Positions 1-7,201 of a stretch of DNA of 7,254 bases are shown here, one piece after another. The stretch is from Candidatus Cloacimonadota bacterium. GTDB lineage: Bacteria > Cloacimonadota > Cloacimonadia > Cloacimonadales > WRIO01. A program made the translations under genes and the position numbers. A model generated the notes under the pieces. That model was not told the origin of the DNA, did not search any database, and worked only from the letters and a program-made list of their open reading frames with translations. The stretch is taken from contig JALNXV010000179.1 of assembly GCA_023230175.1 (NCBI GenBank), positions 1-7,254 of the forward strand. Reading direction: 5' to 3'. Position 1 is the stretch's first letter. Each line of letters opens with the position of its first letter.

Positions 1-1
1 A

Positions 2-472
2 ATAACAGCTATTATCCTTGCCGGTAGAAGCGGTTCTGCCATTGCATCAGAAATAGCTACAATGAAGGTTACTGAAGAAATTGACGCTCTTAAAATGATG
101 GCATTAAACCCCATACGTTATATTGTTGTACCAAAATTTCATGCGGTTACAATCTGTATGTCCTTATTAATACTATTTTCAATTATTGTAGGAATTTTTG
201 GAGGATTAATTATTGCCGTAACTGTACTTAACCTTTCACCAATCGCATTTTTAAAAACCTGTATTGAGGTTATTACTATTAAAGATTTAATGATTACTCT
301 GATTAAAAGTACAGTCTTCGCTTGGCAAATAGTTATTATCGGTAGTCATTATGGATTTCAAGTAACAGGCGGTGCTGAAGGTGTAGGCAAAGCAACCACT
401 CAAGCAGTTGTATCTTCTATTTTTGGTGTTATTATAATGGATGCAATTTTTAGTTTAATATACTTGATTTAG
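2..472 (+). CDS. mlaE: MlaE-family phospholipid ABC transporter permease (5'-truncated by window edge)
   Basis: This is the C-terminal 156 residues of an MlaE/YrbE-family permease, the inner-membrane subunit of an Mla-type lipid transporter. The frame is open from base 2, so the gene starts upstream; the ATG at 62 is an internal Met. The first visible residues, LAGRSGSAIASEIATMKVTE, followed by EIDAL, are the family's most conserved segment. A second hallmark, YGFQVTGGAEGVGKATT, lies at visible residues 117-133. Hydrophobic stretches at about 41-75 and 134-156 are consistent with the last membrane helices, and the protein ends in a hydrophobic helix as family members usually do. About 100 N-terminal residues are probably missing, judging from the usual length near 250-260. 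The stop is 11 nt before mlaF, so the two are almost certainly co-transcribed and form the permease-ATPase core. Family assignment is firm; lipid specificity and transport direction cannot be read from sequence. Confidence 0.95.
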   Translation: MTAIILAGRSGSAIASEIATMKVTEEIDALKMMALNPIRYIVVPKFHAVTICMSLLILFSIIVGIFGGLIIAVTVLNLSPIAFLKTCIEVITIKDLMITLIKSTVFAWQIVIIGSHYGFQVTGGAEGVGKATTQAVVSSIFGVIIMDAIFSLIYLI

Positions 473-474
473 TC

Positions 475-478
475 GGAG
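475..478 (+). promoter_or_regulatory. Shine-Dalgarno of mlaF
   Basis: GGAG lies 5 nt before the ATG at 484, just after the mlaE stop. The 12-nt context GGAGTTAAAATG recurs exactly at the start of the last gene in the window (7193-7204). This supports the chosen mlaF start and shows that the organism uses Shine-Dalgarno initiation. Confidence 0.8.
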
Positions 479-483
479 TTAAA

Positions 484-1224
484 ATGTTAAAACCCATAAT
501 CGAAATAAAAAATCTTGTTGCAAAATATGGGGAAAAAACTATCCTCAATGATATTTCTCTTGATATATATAATAACGAAGTAACGGTTATCCTCGGCTCT
601 AGTGGTGGTGGTAAAACAACTTTAATGAAAAATATTGTAAAATTAAATCAACCTTATTCAGGTTCAGTAAAGATATTTGGAGAAGAAGTTACTGATATGG
701 ATGAAAATGAATTTTATAATATCCTTAAAAGAGTTGGAATGCTCTTCCAAAATGGTGCTTTACTTAATTCTATTAATATATTCGAAAACATTTCAATACC
801 CCTCGAACAACACACTCAACTCTCTTATAGCTTAAGGAAAAAAATCATCAGAAAAAAACTAAGCTTAGTTAATCTATCTCATGCCCTTTACCTGCTACCA
901 TCAGAATTATCCGGCGGAATGAAAAAAAGAGCAGCCTTAGCTCGAGCAATAGCCTTAGATCCTGATATATTATTCTTTGACGAACCTTCTGCAGGACTTG
1001 ACCCGATTACCAGTGCAAACCTTGATGAACTTATCCTAAACTTAAAAAACCAACTTAACATCAGTATAATTATGGTCACTCATGAACTCGCCAGCATTCA
1101 CAGAGTCGCTGACAGAATAATCTTTCTCGATAAAGGTAAACTTGTTTTCCATGGCACCTTAAATGAAGTTCAAACTTGTAATCATCCGGCGGTAAAAGAA
1201 TTTTTTAGTGTCGGTAAATTCTAG
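484..1224 (+). CDS. mlaF: MlaF-family ABC transporter ATP-binding protein
   Basis: This is the 246-residue cytoplasmic ATPase that pairs with MlaE to power lipid movement between membranes. All ABC motifs are present in order: Walker A GSSGGGKT at 38-45, Q-loop Gln89 in MLFQNGALL, signature LSGGM at 142-146, Walker B ILFFDEP at 162-168 with catalytic Glu167, D-loop GLD at 171-173, and switch His200 in VTHEL. The LSGGM signature (Met in place of Gln), the following KKRAALARAIALDP and the FQNGALL Q-loop are characteristic of the MlaF/Ttg2A subfamily rather than of generic importers. Length is normal for MlaF (about 245-270). The start is supported by GGAG 5 nt upstream and by the N-terminal IEIKNLVAKYG strand. 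In many genomes mlaD (MCE protein) follows; here the next gene is tamA after an 86-nt gap. No residue suggests inactivation. Subfamily call is confident; the partner MCE protein is not visible. Confidence 0.96.
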   Translation: MLKPIIEIKNLVAKYGEKTILNDISLDIYNNEVTVILGSSGGGKTTLMKNIVKLNQPYSGSVKIFGEEVTDMDENEFYNILKRVGMLFQNGALLNSINIFENISIPLEQHTQLSYSLRKKIIRKKLSLVNLSHALYLLPSELSGGMKKRAALARAIALDPDILFFDEPSAGLDPITSANLDELILNLKNQLNISIIMVTHELASIHRVADRIIFLDKGKLVFHGTLNEVQTCNHPAVKEFFSVGKF

Positions 1225-1310
1225 TTACATATACAAAGATTTGTATATCAAATGTATCCATATAAAAATTATCATATATTTCCTTTGAGCTTAATCTATT
1301 TATTTATAAT
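1225..1310 (+). promoter_or_regulatory. mlaF-tamA intergenic region, candidate promoter/regulatory leader
   Basis: This 86-nt AT-rich gap is the only substantial non-coding stretch in the window and separates the mlaEF pair from tamAB. It holds a perfect inverted repeat (1229-1248) and several weak -10-like hexamers (TATATT at 1275-1280, TATAAT at 1305-1310), but none has a convincing -35 at 16-18 bp. The 20 nt before the tamA ATG contain no Shine-Dalgarno, unlike the other starts here. The gap could carry a separate tamAB promoter or simply be an operon spacer; sequence alone does not decide. Confidence 0.35.
1229..1248. repeat. Perfect 9-bp inverted repeat
   Basis: The arms ATATACAAA and TTTGTATAT are exact reverse complements separated by GA, giving a 20-bp dyad that starts 5 nt after the mlaF stop. 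As RNA it would be a weak, AU-rich hairpin with a 4-nt loop once the innermost pair opens. It is not followed by a U tract, so it is a poor intrinsic terminator. A regulator operator or an mRNA 3'-end stabilising hairpin are alternatives. Outer TACAT (1226-1230) and ATGTA (1252-1256) could form a competing pair. Confidence 0.6.
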
Positions 1311-3173
1311 ATGAAAAAAAAACTATTTTTTAGTTTAATAATTTTGCTTTCAATAAGTTTCTTACTCAGTAATTCAGAAATAAACTTAGAAGAGTTTACT
1401 CCTGAAAACATTCTATACATTAACAAAATATCACTTCAAAATCAATTAAAACATAATAAATTATCTATTTCATCTACTAAATTAAAAAAACAACTCAATC
1501 TAAAACAAAACCCTTTTTATAAAAAACTCCTCTTTTGGCAAAAAAAACCTCTATTTGATATTAATTTAGCCCTTCAAGACAAAGAAAATCTAATCAGATA
1601 TTATCAATCTATCGGTTTTTTGTATGCTGAAATTAAAGCTACTGTCAAACATTTAAAAAAAAATGAAATAATAATATCTTATTATATAAAAGAAAATTCA
1701 CCTATAAGGATTGCTAACTCATCTATTATAATTGAAGATTCAACATCTATTGCAATTCCTGAAAAAATAAACAAGAAAAAAAATATAACTCGTCAAGACA
1801 AAGTTAAATCACGACCAAATACAATTTTTAAAGACTCAAATATTAATTATGACCAAGAATTAATAAACTCTAATTTAATTAATTCCGGTTTTTTAAAATC
1901 AGAAACTACTTACCATATTGATTTACTTGATTCTTTAACTGCTGATTTAAGATTTAATGTATATCCCAATGAATTATTTTATATCAAAGATTTAGAAATA
2001 AAAGGACTACATCATACTTCAGAAAAAACAATCAAAAAAGTACTTACCATTAATGATTCATTAGTTTATGATTCAAAACTCATCAATAAAAATCAAAACG
2101 ATTTAATTAGATTAGGAATATTTAGATCTGTACAAATTTATCCACAATTTACTGATGCTAAAAACTTTGTTAAACCTACTATCAATCTGGTTGAAAAGGC
2201 AAAATGGACTATTCAAACCGGTATTGGCTGGGGGCAAATAGAGAGATTTAGAACACTATTACAATTGAGTCATCATAATCTATTAAAAACAGCTGATCAA
2301 CAAGATATTTCCTTTCGTTCAACAGCTATTGAACCAATAAATTTACAACTTGTCTGGACACAACCTGCTTTTATACGTAGAAGCTTAAAACTAAGCCTCA
2401 GTCCATTTTTTAAAAGAGAAAAAGAAGATAATTTCACTTTAGATATGTATGGAAACGCTACTTCTTTATCATATAAACTACCTATCAATTATTGGACAAT
2501 GAGTTTTTCTCATTTATTAGAACAAAACAAACTAAAGAATATAAAAATCATAAACGATCAAGATAGTAGAAATATATATAATCAATCAACCGTATATACA
2601 CAATTAGATATAAACTATTCAACACCAAAAGATTACCCGATAAAAGGCATTCATTTAATTGCCGGTGGTGGTATAGCGGGAGTTGGCTTTCGAAGCCCTT
2701 ATGATTACATTTTATTACAAAATGAAATCAGATATTATCAACCCGGGTTTTGGTTATTTAATTACGCAATAAGAATTGCCGTAAACGCAATGAAAGAAAT
2801 TAATAATGCTCCGGCTATTCCTTTTGAAAAAAGACTTTATTTAGGCGGTATGCAATCCATCAAAGGGTTTAATAGAAATACAATAAGCCCTTATAATGAG
2901 AGTCAACAAGCAATCGGGGGACGTTCTTCACTACTTTTAAACTTTGAAACTCGGTTTCCTATACTCAAAAATTTTAATGGAGCTATATTATTTGATAGCG
3001 GGCAAGTTTGGAATGAAGAATTTCATTTTCAGAGCAATGATTTACTCTACTCATTAGGATTAGGATTAAGATATGTAACACCTATAGGTATCATTAGAGC
3101 TGATTTTGCTAAACCTTTTATTAATTCCTCAGGTAGTATAAAATTTTATCTCACAATAGGAGAAGCTTTTTAA
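1311..3173 (+). CDS. tamA: TamA-like Omp85 outer-membrane protein (three POTRA-like domains plus barrel)
   Basis: This 620-residue Omp85/BamA-superfamily protein is the likely outer-membrane partner of the TamB encoded next. Residues 1-22 form a signal peptide (KKK, then a hydrophobic core; probable cleavage after SNS, no lipobox Cys). Three POTRA-like units follow: about 34-128 (with YYQSIGFLYAEI), 131-219 (interrupted by a Lys-rich insert near 151-170), and 222-297 (YIKDLEIKGL, then LGIFRSVQIYP). The barrel spans about 299-620, with the GIGWG first strand, loop-6 motif SIKGFNRN at 516-523, ILFDSGQVW at 559-567, SLGLGLRYVTPIGIIRADFA at 581-600, and a terminal Phe as in outer-membrane beta-signals. 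Three POTRAs and this length fit TamA (577 residues in E. coli) better than BamA (five POTRAs, about 800). Loop 6 has Lys518 where Arg is nearly invariant. The start is set by the signal peptide; the next Met is residue 380, and there is no Shine-Dalgarno. A general BamA-like role is a less likely alternative. Confidence 0.88.
   Translation: MKKKLFFSLIILLSISFLLSNSEINLEEFTPENILYINKISLQNQLKHNKLSISSTKLKKQLNLKQNPFYKKLLFWQKKPLFDINLALQDKENLIRYYQSIGFLYAEIKATVKHLKKNEIIISYYIKENSPIRIANSSIIIEDSTSIAIPEKINKKKNITRQDKVKSRPNTIFKDSNINYDQELINSNLINSGFLKSETTYHIDLLDSLTADLRFNVYPNELFYIKDLEIKGLHHTSEKTIKKVLTINDSLVYDSKLINKNQNDLIRLGIFRSVQIYPQFTDAKNFVKPTINLVEKAKWTIQTGIGWGQIERFRTLLQLSHHNLLKTADQQDISFRSTAIEPINLQLVWTQPAFIRRSLKLSLSPFFKREKEDNFTLDMYGNATSLSYKLPINYWTMSFSHLLEQNKLKNIKIINDQDSRNIYNQSTVYTQLDINYSTPKDYPIKGIHLIAGGGIAGVGFRSPYDYILLQNEIRYYQPGFWLFNYAIRIAVNAMKEINNAPAIPFEKRLYLGGMQSIKGFNRNTISPYNESQQAIGGRSSLLLNFETRFPILKNFNGAILFDSGQVWNEEFHFQSNDLLYSLGLGLRYVTPIGIIRADFAKPFINSSGSIKFYLTIGEAF
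3158..3162 (+). promoter_or_regulatory. Probable Shine-Dalgarno of tamB inside the tamA 3' end
   Basis: AGGAG lies 12 nt before the tamB ATG, within the last codons of tamA. The spacing is longer than the 5 nt seen for mlaF and the 3'-terminal gene. With the stop and start codons only 1 nt apart, tamB initiation is probably also helped by termination-reinitiation from tamA, which would keep the two products in balance. Confidence 0.55.
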
Positions 3174-3174
3174 A

Positions 3175-6100
3175 ATGCGAAATAAAAGAATAAAACTTAA
3201 ATATAAATTCATCATCATTTTAACAAGCTTTATCTTGATTCTTAATTTATTGTTTTTATCTTTAAGGTTTTCTGAAACTATTCAAGATAGAATACTCAAG
3301 TCTTCTCTGAAGATTATCAATAATAAATTAAACGGATATATCTCTTATGACAACTTTTCAGGTAATCTATTTACTCAGTTCAAATTTTCAAATCTTAATT
3401 TAGCTGATAGTTTAAACAAAAATATTATCACACTTGACAGTTTAACCATTAGTTGGGATTATAAAAAACTCTTTAACAAACAGCTTCAAATTAATGAAAT
3501 TAAATTATATAATCTCTCAGGTAATCTCATCCGGTATCAATCAAATCATCAATCTCATTTAAACCTTACTGAAGTATTTCCTCAACAACAAAAACAAAAA
3601 ATCAAGCCTTATGATAACAAAACTAAAACTCCCTTTAACATTAACATCAAAAACATTATCATTGATTCAACAAATGTGACCTTTCATACAAACGACAGCA
3701 ACCATAGAATACTAATAGATTTTTTACAAACAAGTTTTAAGCTTAGCAATGAAACAATTATCTCAAAATTATGTATAGAAAATATCTCTACCTTAAATCC
3801 AGAACTAAATATTGAAAAAATAGATGGCGATTTAGCTTTAGAAGATAATATTTTAGATATTTCTCACTTTGATATATTCACTAATAATTCTATGATAAAA
3901 TTAAAGGGAAATGCTAATATAGATAATCTTAAAAAAGGGGAATTAAACTTAATCTTAAATCCATTAAATCTTAGTGATTTTAAAGATATAATTGATATAC
4001 CCGGCATTAATGAACCCTTAATTCTTAAAACAAAAATAAACCTATATCCCAATAAAACTACAGCAATTATGGAGTTCGTACACAACAGTGCTGAGGCAAA
4101 TTTATATGGCATTATAAATCATAATGGTAGATTAAAAGAAATGAATATTTCTGCAATTAATAACTACCGGTTTAACTTAAAGTTAAAGAATTTTGAACCA
4201 TTATTGTTTGTACCAAATATCAAGACCATACCACAGTTAAGTATTAATGGTCAAATATCAATTGATGGTTCCGGAACCAAACTTAATGATTTGAACATAC
4301 AAAATGACATAACTCTGAATAATATTTATTTTAATGATTCATTCATTGATAGTCTAAGCATAACTAACAACTTAAATAGATTGTCTTTAGCAAGTAATTT
4401 AAAATTCTTAACGTTAAATGATTCAACAAATATTCCTTCAGAAATAGATGCAAAAGTATTTATAGATAACATAAAAGAAGAACAAAATTTCAACATTAAA
4501 TTGAACACAACAAACCTCAACATAAATACATTTGTACATAATCTAATCTCAAGATTAAATCTACAAGTAAATATTCAAGGCAAGGGGTTTAATCTTAACA
4601 AAATGAATGCACAAGCAAAGATAGAATTACGTGATTCTATGATTGCAAATCAAAAGATAGATAAATTTCTTATAACAAGCGACTATACTAACAATATAAT
4701 CAATATAAATAAATTTGAGCTTTTCAATGATAACATATCTATCTCAGGAAATTACAAGTTTTCTAACAGAGAATTAATAAAATCAGAGTCCAAGATATAT
4801 TTGAAAACATTTCAAAACATTGCTCAAAACCTCAATCTTATAAAGAATGATGAAACTCTTGATTTTAAAGCTTTTATTTATTTAAATGCCAAAGGTAAAT
4901 GGAACAATCTCCAAGGATATTCATTTATAAGTTTAAAAGATATTTTATATAATGAATACAGTATTCAAAATATTGAAAACTATCTATATCTTAAAAGCCT
5001 TAAATCTTTCAATATATACTCAAACACAACTATAAATGCTGTTCAAAATATCAAAAACAATCAACAATTATTAGATACATTACAAATAAAAATTCAAAAT
5101 ATTGATAATACTGCAAAAATCATATTAGATGCTGAAAAGAATAACCTTGATAAATCGATATTAATATCTGATAATTATAAAATAGCCTTAGAAACTAATC
5201 TAAATTGGGAAAAAAATTTCAAGAATATAACAGCAGAAATACCTTTAATAAAAATTAGCCATCCTTTAGTTAATTGGGAAAATATTGAAATTTCGGAAGT
5301 AAACATTAAACCCAATCATATTTTTATTAATAATTTTAATTTGTATTCAGACAAACAACATATTGTAATTAATCACTTTGCAAAAGATTATCAAACGCTA
5401 AAACTTGACTTGAATATTAATAATCTCGATATCAATAAAACCCTAAAATTACTCAATCAAAATCTAAATATTCAAGGTATTATAAATATTGATTCTAAGA
5501 TTTTATTAGATAATTTCAGCATTTTACCCTATGATAGCAAAAATGACTCATACTTAGATTTAAAAATCAAGAACTTAAATTATGAAAATATTTCATTAGG
5601 AGATATTAATTTAAAAACTCAAGTCACTAATAAACTATCTTCTCTTAATATTCTCCTAAGCTTATATGATCAAAAATATCCTAAATTATCACCATTAATA
5701 TTATACGCAAATATCCCATTAACAAGTATGGATTTAAATAAAATGAAAGTTTCTCAAAAGGATTCTCTTAACATAAATCTACAACTACAAAATATAGAAA
5801 CAAAAAAATTTAATAAATTTTTACCCGGAGCAAATCAGTTAAACGGTATTCTAAATATGGATTTTAATTTTTCAGGTAGTCTATCTAAACCCCAAACTTC
5901 GGGTGACCTAAATATAAGTTCCGGAAGATTTACCAACGATATTTTAGGCATAGATTTTCAAAACATTAATAGCCGTATAGGTTTTAAAGACAATAAATTA
6001 AATATAAATACACTAAGTTTTAAAGGTGGTAAGGGGACTTTTAATACTCAAGGTTTTGTAAAAATAAAAACTAAAAATGACTCTATATCTATTGAAGAAA

Positions 6101-7191
6101 CAAATATTGCAATAAATATGAATAAGTTACAAGTTATTAAATCAAAACTTGCTCAAGCGATACTCTCAACAGATATTCAAATAAATGACAACAATAAAAA
6201 AGAATTATCAATTAAAGGTAATATTACTTCTCAAGAAATTAGAATATTTTTAGATGAAATACTCAAAATGGATAATATTAAAACTATATCTGAACCAATA
6301 CTCATAAAAGCCTTAAAGGAAAAACAAGATTTACATAATAATAAAAATTTATCAAAAGAAAAAATACAAAACAAAACTAAAACACCAAGAGCTATGAACT
6401 TTACTATGCCTATTTTTACTGCTGCTGTAAGAATAGAATTACCAAGAAATGTTTGGGTTCTTGGTGACGATATAAACATTGAGCTCAAAGGAGATGTCTT
6501 AGTCATAATAGACACTAATAATAAGCAGATAATCCAACTCGATGGATTCATTGAAATCAATAGAGGATATTATCAATTTTTAGGAAAAAGATTTTATTTT
6601 GAAGAAGGTAAAGCCTCATTTATTAGTAGTAATCTTGATAATCCTGAACTTAAAATTAAAGCAAATTACATATTTAGAAATCCTTATGGAATAAAGCAAA
6701 CCATAACCTTAAACTTAACAGGAACAGCTAAAAGCCCGACTATAAGTTTTTCACTTGATAATAATGACATTGAAGAAAAAGAAGCTATTTCTTTAATCGT
6801 TTTTGGCAGAGGTTCTGAACAATTAACTCAAAATGAAGAACAAGCAGTAACTCAAAATACTGACGAATTAAATACAGCTACCGCTTTATTAGCAGGACAA
6901 CTTTCAGGACAATTAAGTTCACTTTTACAAAGGCAATTAAATCTTGATATGATTGAAATCAGTGGAGATAATCAATGGCAACAAGCATCATTAACGGTTG
7001 GCAGATATTTTGGCAATAATCTTTTTGTATCTTATGAAAAAGGATTTGATTTCTCAGATTTTAAAGCTTTAAAAACAGATAAAATAAATATTGAATATCA
7101 GATCAATAAATATTTCTTTTTAAATACTATACAAGGTAGTGGCAAAGAAAATGGTATTGATTTAATATTCAAAATTCAAAGTAACAAATAA
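3175..7191 (+). CDS. tamB: TamB, translocation and assembly module / AsmA-like inter-membrane bridge protein
   Basis: This is a 1338-residue TamB homologue (E. coli TamB is 1259), anchored in the inner membrane and spanning the periplasm as a long beta-structured groove that docks on TamA; family members are implicated in phospholipid transport and outer-membrane biogenesis. Basic residues 2-11 precede one membrane helix at about 12-30. The typical TamB N-terminal module follows: YDNFSGNLFTQFKFSNLNLAD (58-78), then LDSLTISWDYKKLF (87-100). Most of the middle is alternating beta strands rich in Asn, Ile, Lys and Leu. The motif SGSLSKPQTSGDLNISSGRF begins at 900. The C-terminal TamB domain (DUF490 type) includes IELPRNVWVLGDDI (around Trp1094), the RGYYQFLGKRFYFEEGKASF segment, TGTAKSP (1182-1188), the amphipathic helix ATALLAGQLSGQLSSLLQRQ (1235-1254) and LNLDMIEI (1255-1262). 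A Lys/Asn-rich insert lies at about 1045-1073. It starts 1 nt after the tamA stop, confirming a TamA-TamB unit. No frameshift is seen. Confidence 0.93.
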   Translation: MRNKRIKLKYKFIIILTSFILILNLLFLSLRFSETIQDRILKSSLKIINNKLNGYISYDNFSGNLFTQFKFSNLNLADSLNKNIITLDSLTISWDYKKLFNKQLQINEIKLYNLSGNLIRYQSNHQSHLNLTEVFPQQQKQKIKPYDNKTKTPFNINIKNIIIDSTNVTFHTNDSNHRILIDFLQTSFKLSNETIISKLCIENISTLNPELNIEKIDGDLALEDNILDISHFDIFTNNSMIKLKGNANIDNLKKGELNLILNPLNLSDFKDIIDIPGINEPLILKTKINLYPNKTTAIMEFVHNSAEANLYGIINHNGRLKEMNISAINNYRFNLKLKNFEPLLFVPNIKTIPQLSINGQISIDGSGTKLNDLNIQNDITLNNIYFNDSFIDSLSITNNLNRLSLASNLKFLTLNDSTNIPSEIDAKVFIDNIKEEQNFNIKLNTTNLNINTFVHNLISRLNLQVNIQGKGFNLNKMNAQAKIELRDSMIANQKIDKFLITSDYTNNIININKFELFNDNISISGNYKFSNRELIKSESKIYLKTFQNIAQNLNLIKNDETLDFKAFIYLNAKGKWNNLQGYSFISLKDILYNEYSIQNIENYLYLKSLKSFNIYSNTTINAVQNIKNNQQLLDTLQIKIQNIDNTAKIILDAEKNNLDKSILISDNYKIALETNLNWEKNFKNITAEIPLIKISHPLVNWENIEISEVNIKPNHIFINNFNLYSDKQHIVINHFAKDYQTLKLDLNINNLDINKTLKLLNQNLNIQGIINIDSKILLDNFSILPYDSKNDSYLDLKIKNLNYENISLGDINLKTQVTNKLSSLNILLSLYDQKYPKLSPLILYANIPLTSMDLNKMKVSQKDSLNINLQLQNIETKKFNKFLPGANQLNGILNMDFNFSGSLSKPQTSGDLNISSGRFTNDILGIDFQNINSRIGFKDNKLNINTLSFKGGKGTFNTQGFVKIKTKNDSISIEETNIAINMNKLQVIKSKLAQAILSTDIQINDNNKKELSIKGNITSQEIRIFLDEILKMDNIKTISEPILIKALKEKQDLHNNKNLSKEKIQNKTKTPRAMNFTMPIFTAAVRIELPRNVWVLGDDINIELKGDVLVIIDTNNKQIIQLDGFIEINRGYYQFLGKRFYFEEGKASFISSNLDNPELKIKANYIFRNPYGIKQTITLNLTGTAKSPTISFSLDNNDIEEKEAISLIVFGRGSEQLTQNEEQAVTQNTDELNTATALLAGQLSGQLSSLLQRQLNLDMIEISGDNQWQQASLTVGRYFGNNLFVSYEKGFDFSDFKALKTDKINIEYQINKYFFLNTIQGSGKENGIDLIFKIQSNK

Positions 7192-7196
7192 AGGAG
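7192..7196 (+). promoter_or_regulatory. Shine-Dalgarno of the 3'-terminal gene
   Basis: AGGAG directly follows the tamB stop and lies 5 nt before the ATG at 7202. The sequence GGAGTTAAAATG matches the mlaF start context base for base. It fixes the start of the truncated downstream gene and suggests translation from the tamB transcript. Confidence 0.8.
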
Positions 7197-7201
7197 TTAA
7201 A

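Noticed and set aside
62..64. ATG at 62 as the start of the first gene
   Set aside because: The frame is open back to base 2 and the upstream residues (LAGRSGSAIASEIAT) belong to the conserved MlaE core, so this Met is internal and the gene begins outside the window.
888..1079. Antisense open frame within mlaF
   Set aside because: It lies opposite a fully conserved ABC ATPase region, has no Shine-Dalgarno or recognisable domain, and reads as a shadow of the sense coding.
1249..1256. Bacteroidota-type -7 element TAnnTTTG on the minus strand (TACATTTG)
   Set aside because: It points into mlaF antisense with no gene to serve, no matching -33 element was found, and an 8-mer this AT-rich is expected by chance.
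1229..1260. The palindrome after mlaF as an intrinsic terminator
   Set aside because: The stem is almost entirely A-T pairs with one G-C pair, the loop is very tight, and the following bases are CAAATGTATCC rather than a T tract.
1305..1310. Perfect TATAAT as the -10 box for tamA
   Set aside because: It abuts the ATG, so transcription would start inside codons 2-3, and the nearest -35-like TTGAGC (1285-1290) is only 14 bp away.
2297..2488. Antisense open frame within tamA
   Set aside because: It is opposite the Omp85 barrel coding region and shows no recognisable protein features.
1311..3173. Calling this gene bamA
   Set aside because: Only three POTRA-like units fit before the barrel, the protein is 620 residues, and tamB follows 1 nt downstream; BamA would normally be longer with five POTRAs and neighbours such as skp/ompH or lpx genes.
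3864..4523. Two antisense open frames (3864-4112 and 4326-4523) within tamB
   Set aside because: Their hydrophobic character follows from reading Asn/Lys/Ile-rich beta-strand codons on the opposite strand; no start signals or domains were seen.
6231..6560. 109-residue antisense open frame within tamB
   Set aside because: It overlaps the conserved TamB C-terminal domain on the sense strand and resembles no known family; AT-rich sequence gives long hydrophobic antisense frames by chance.
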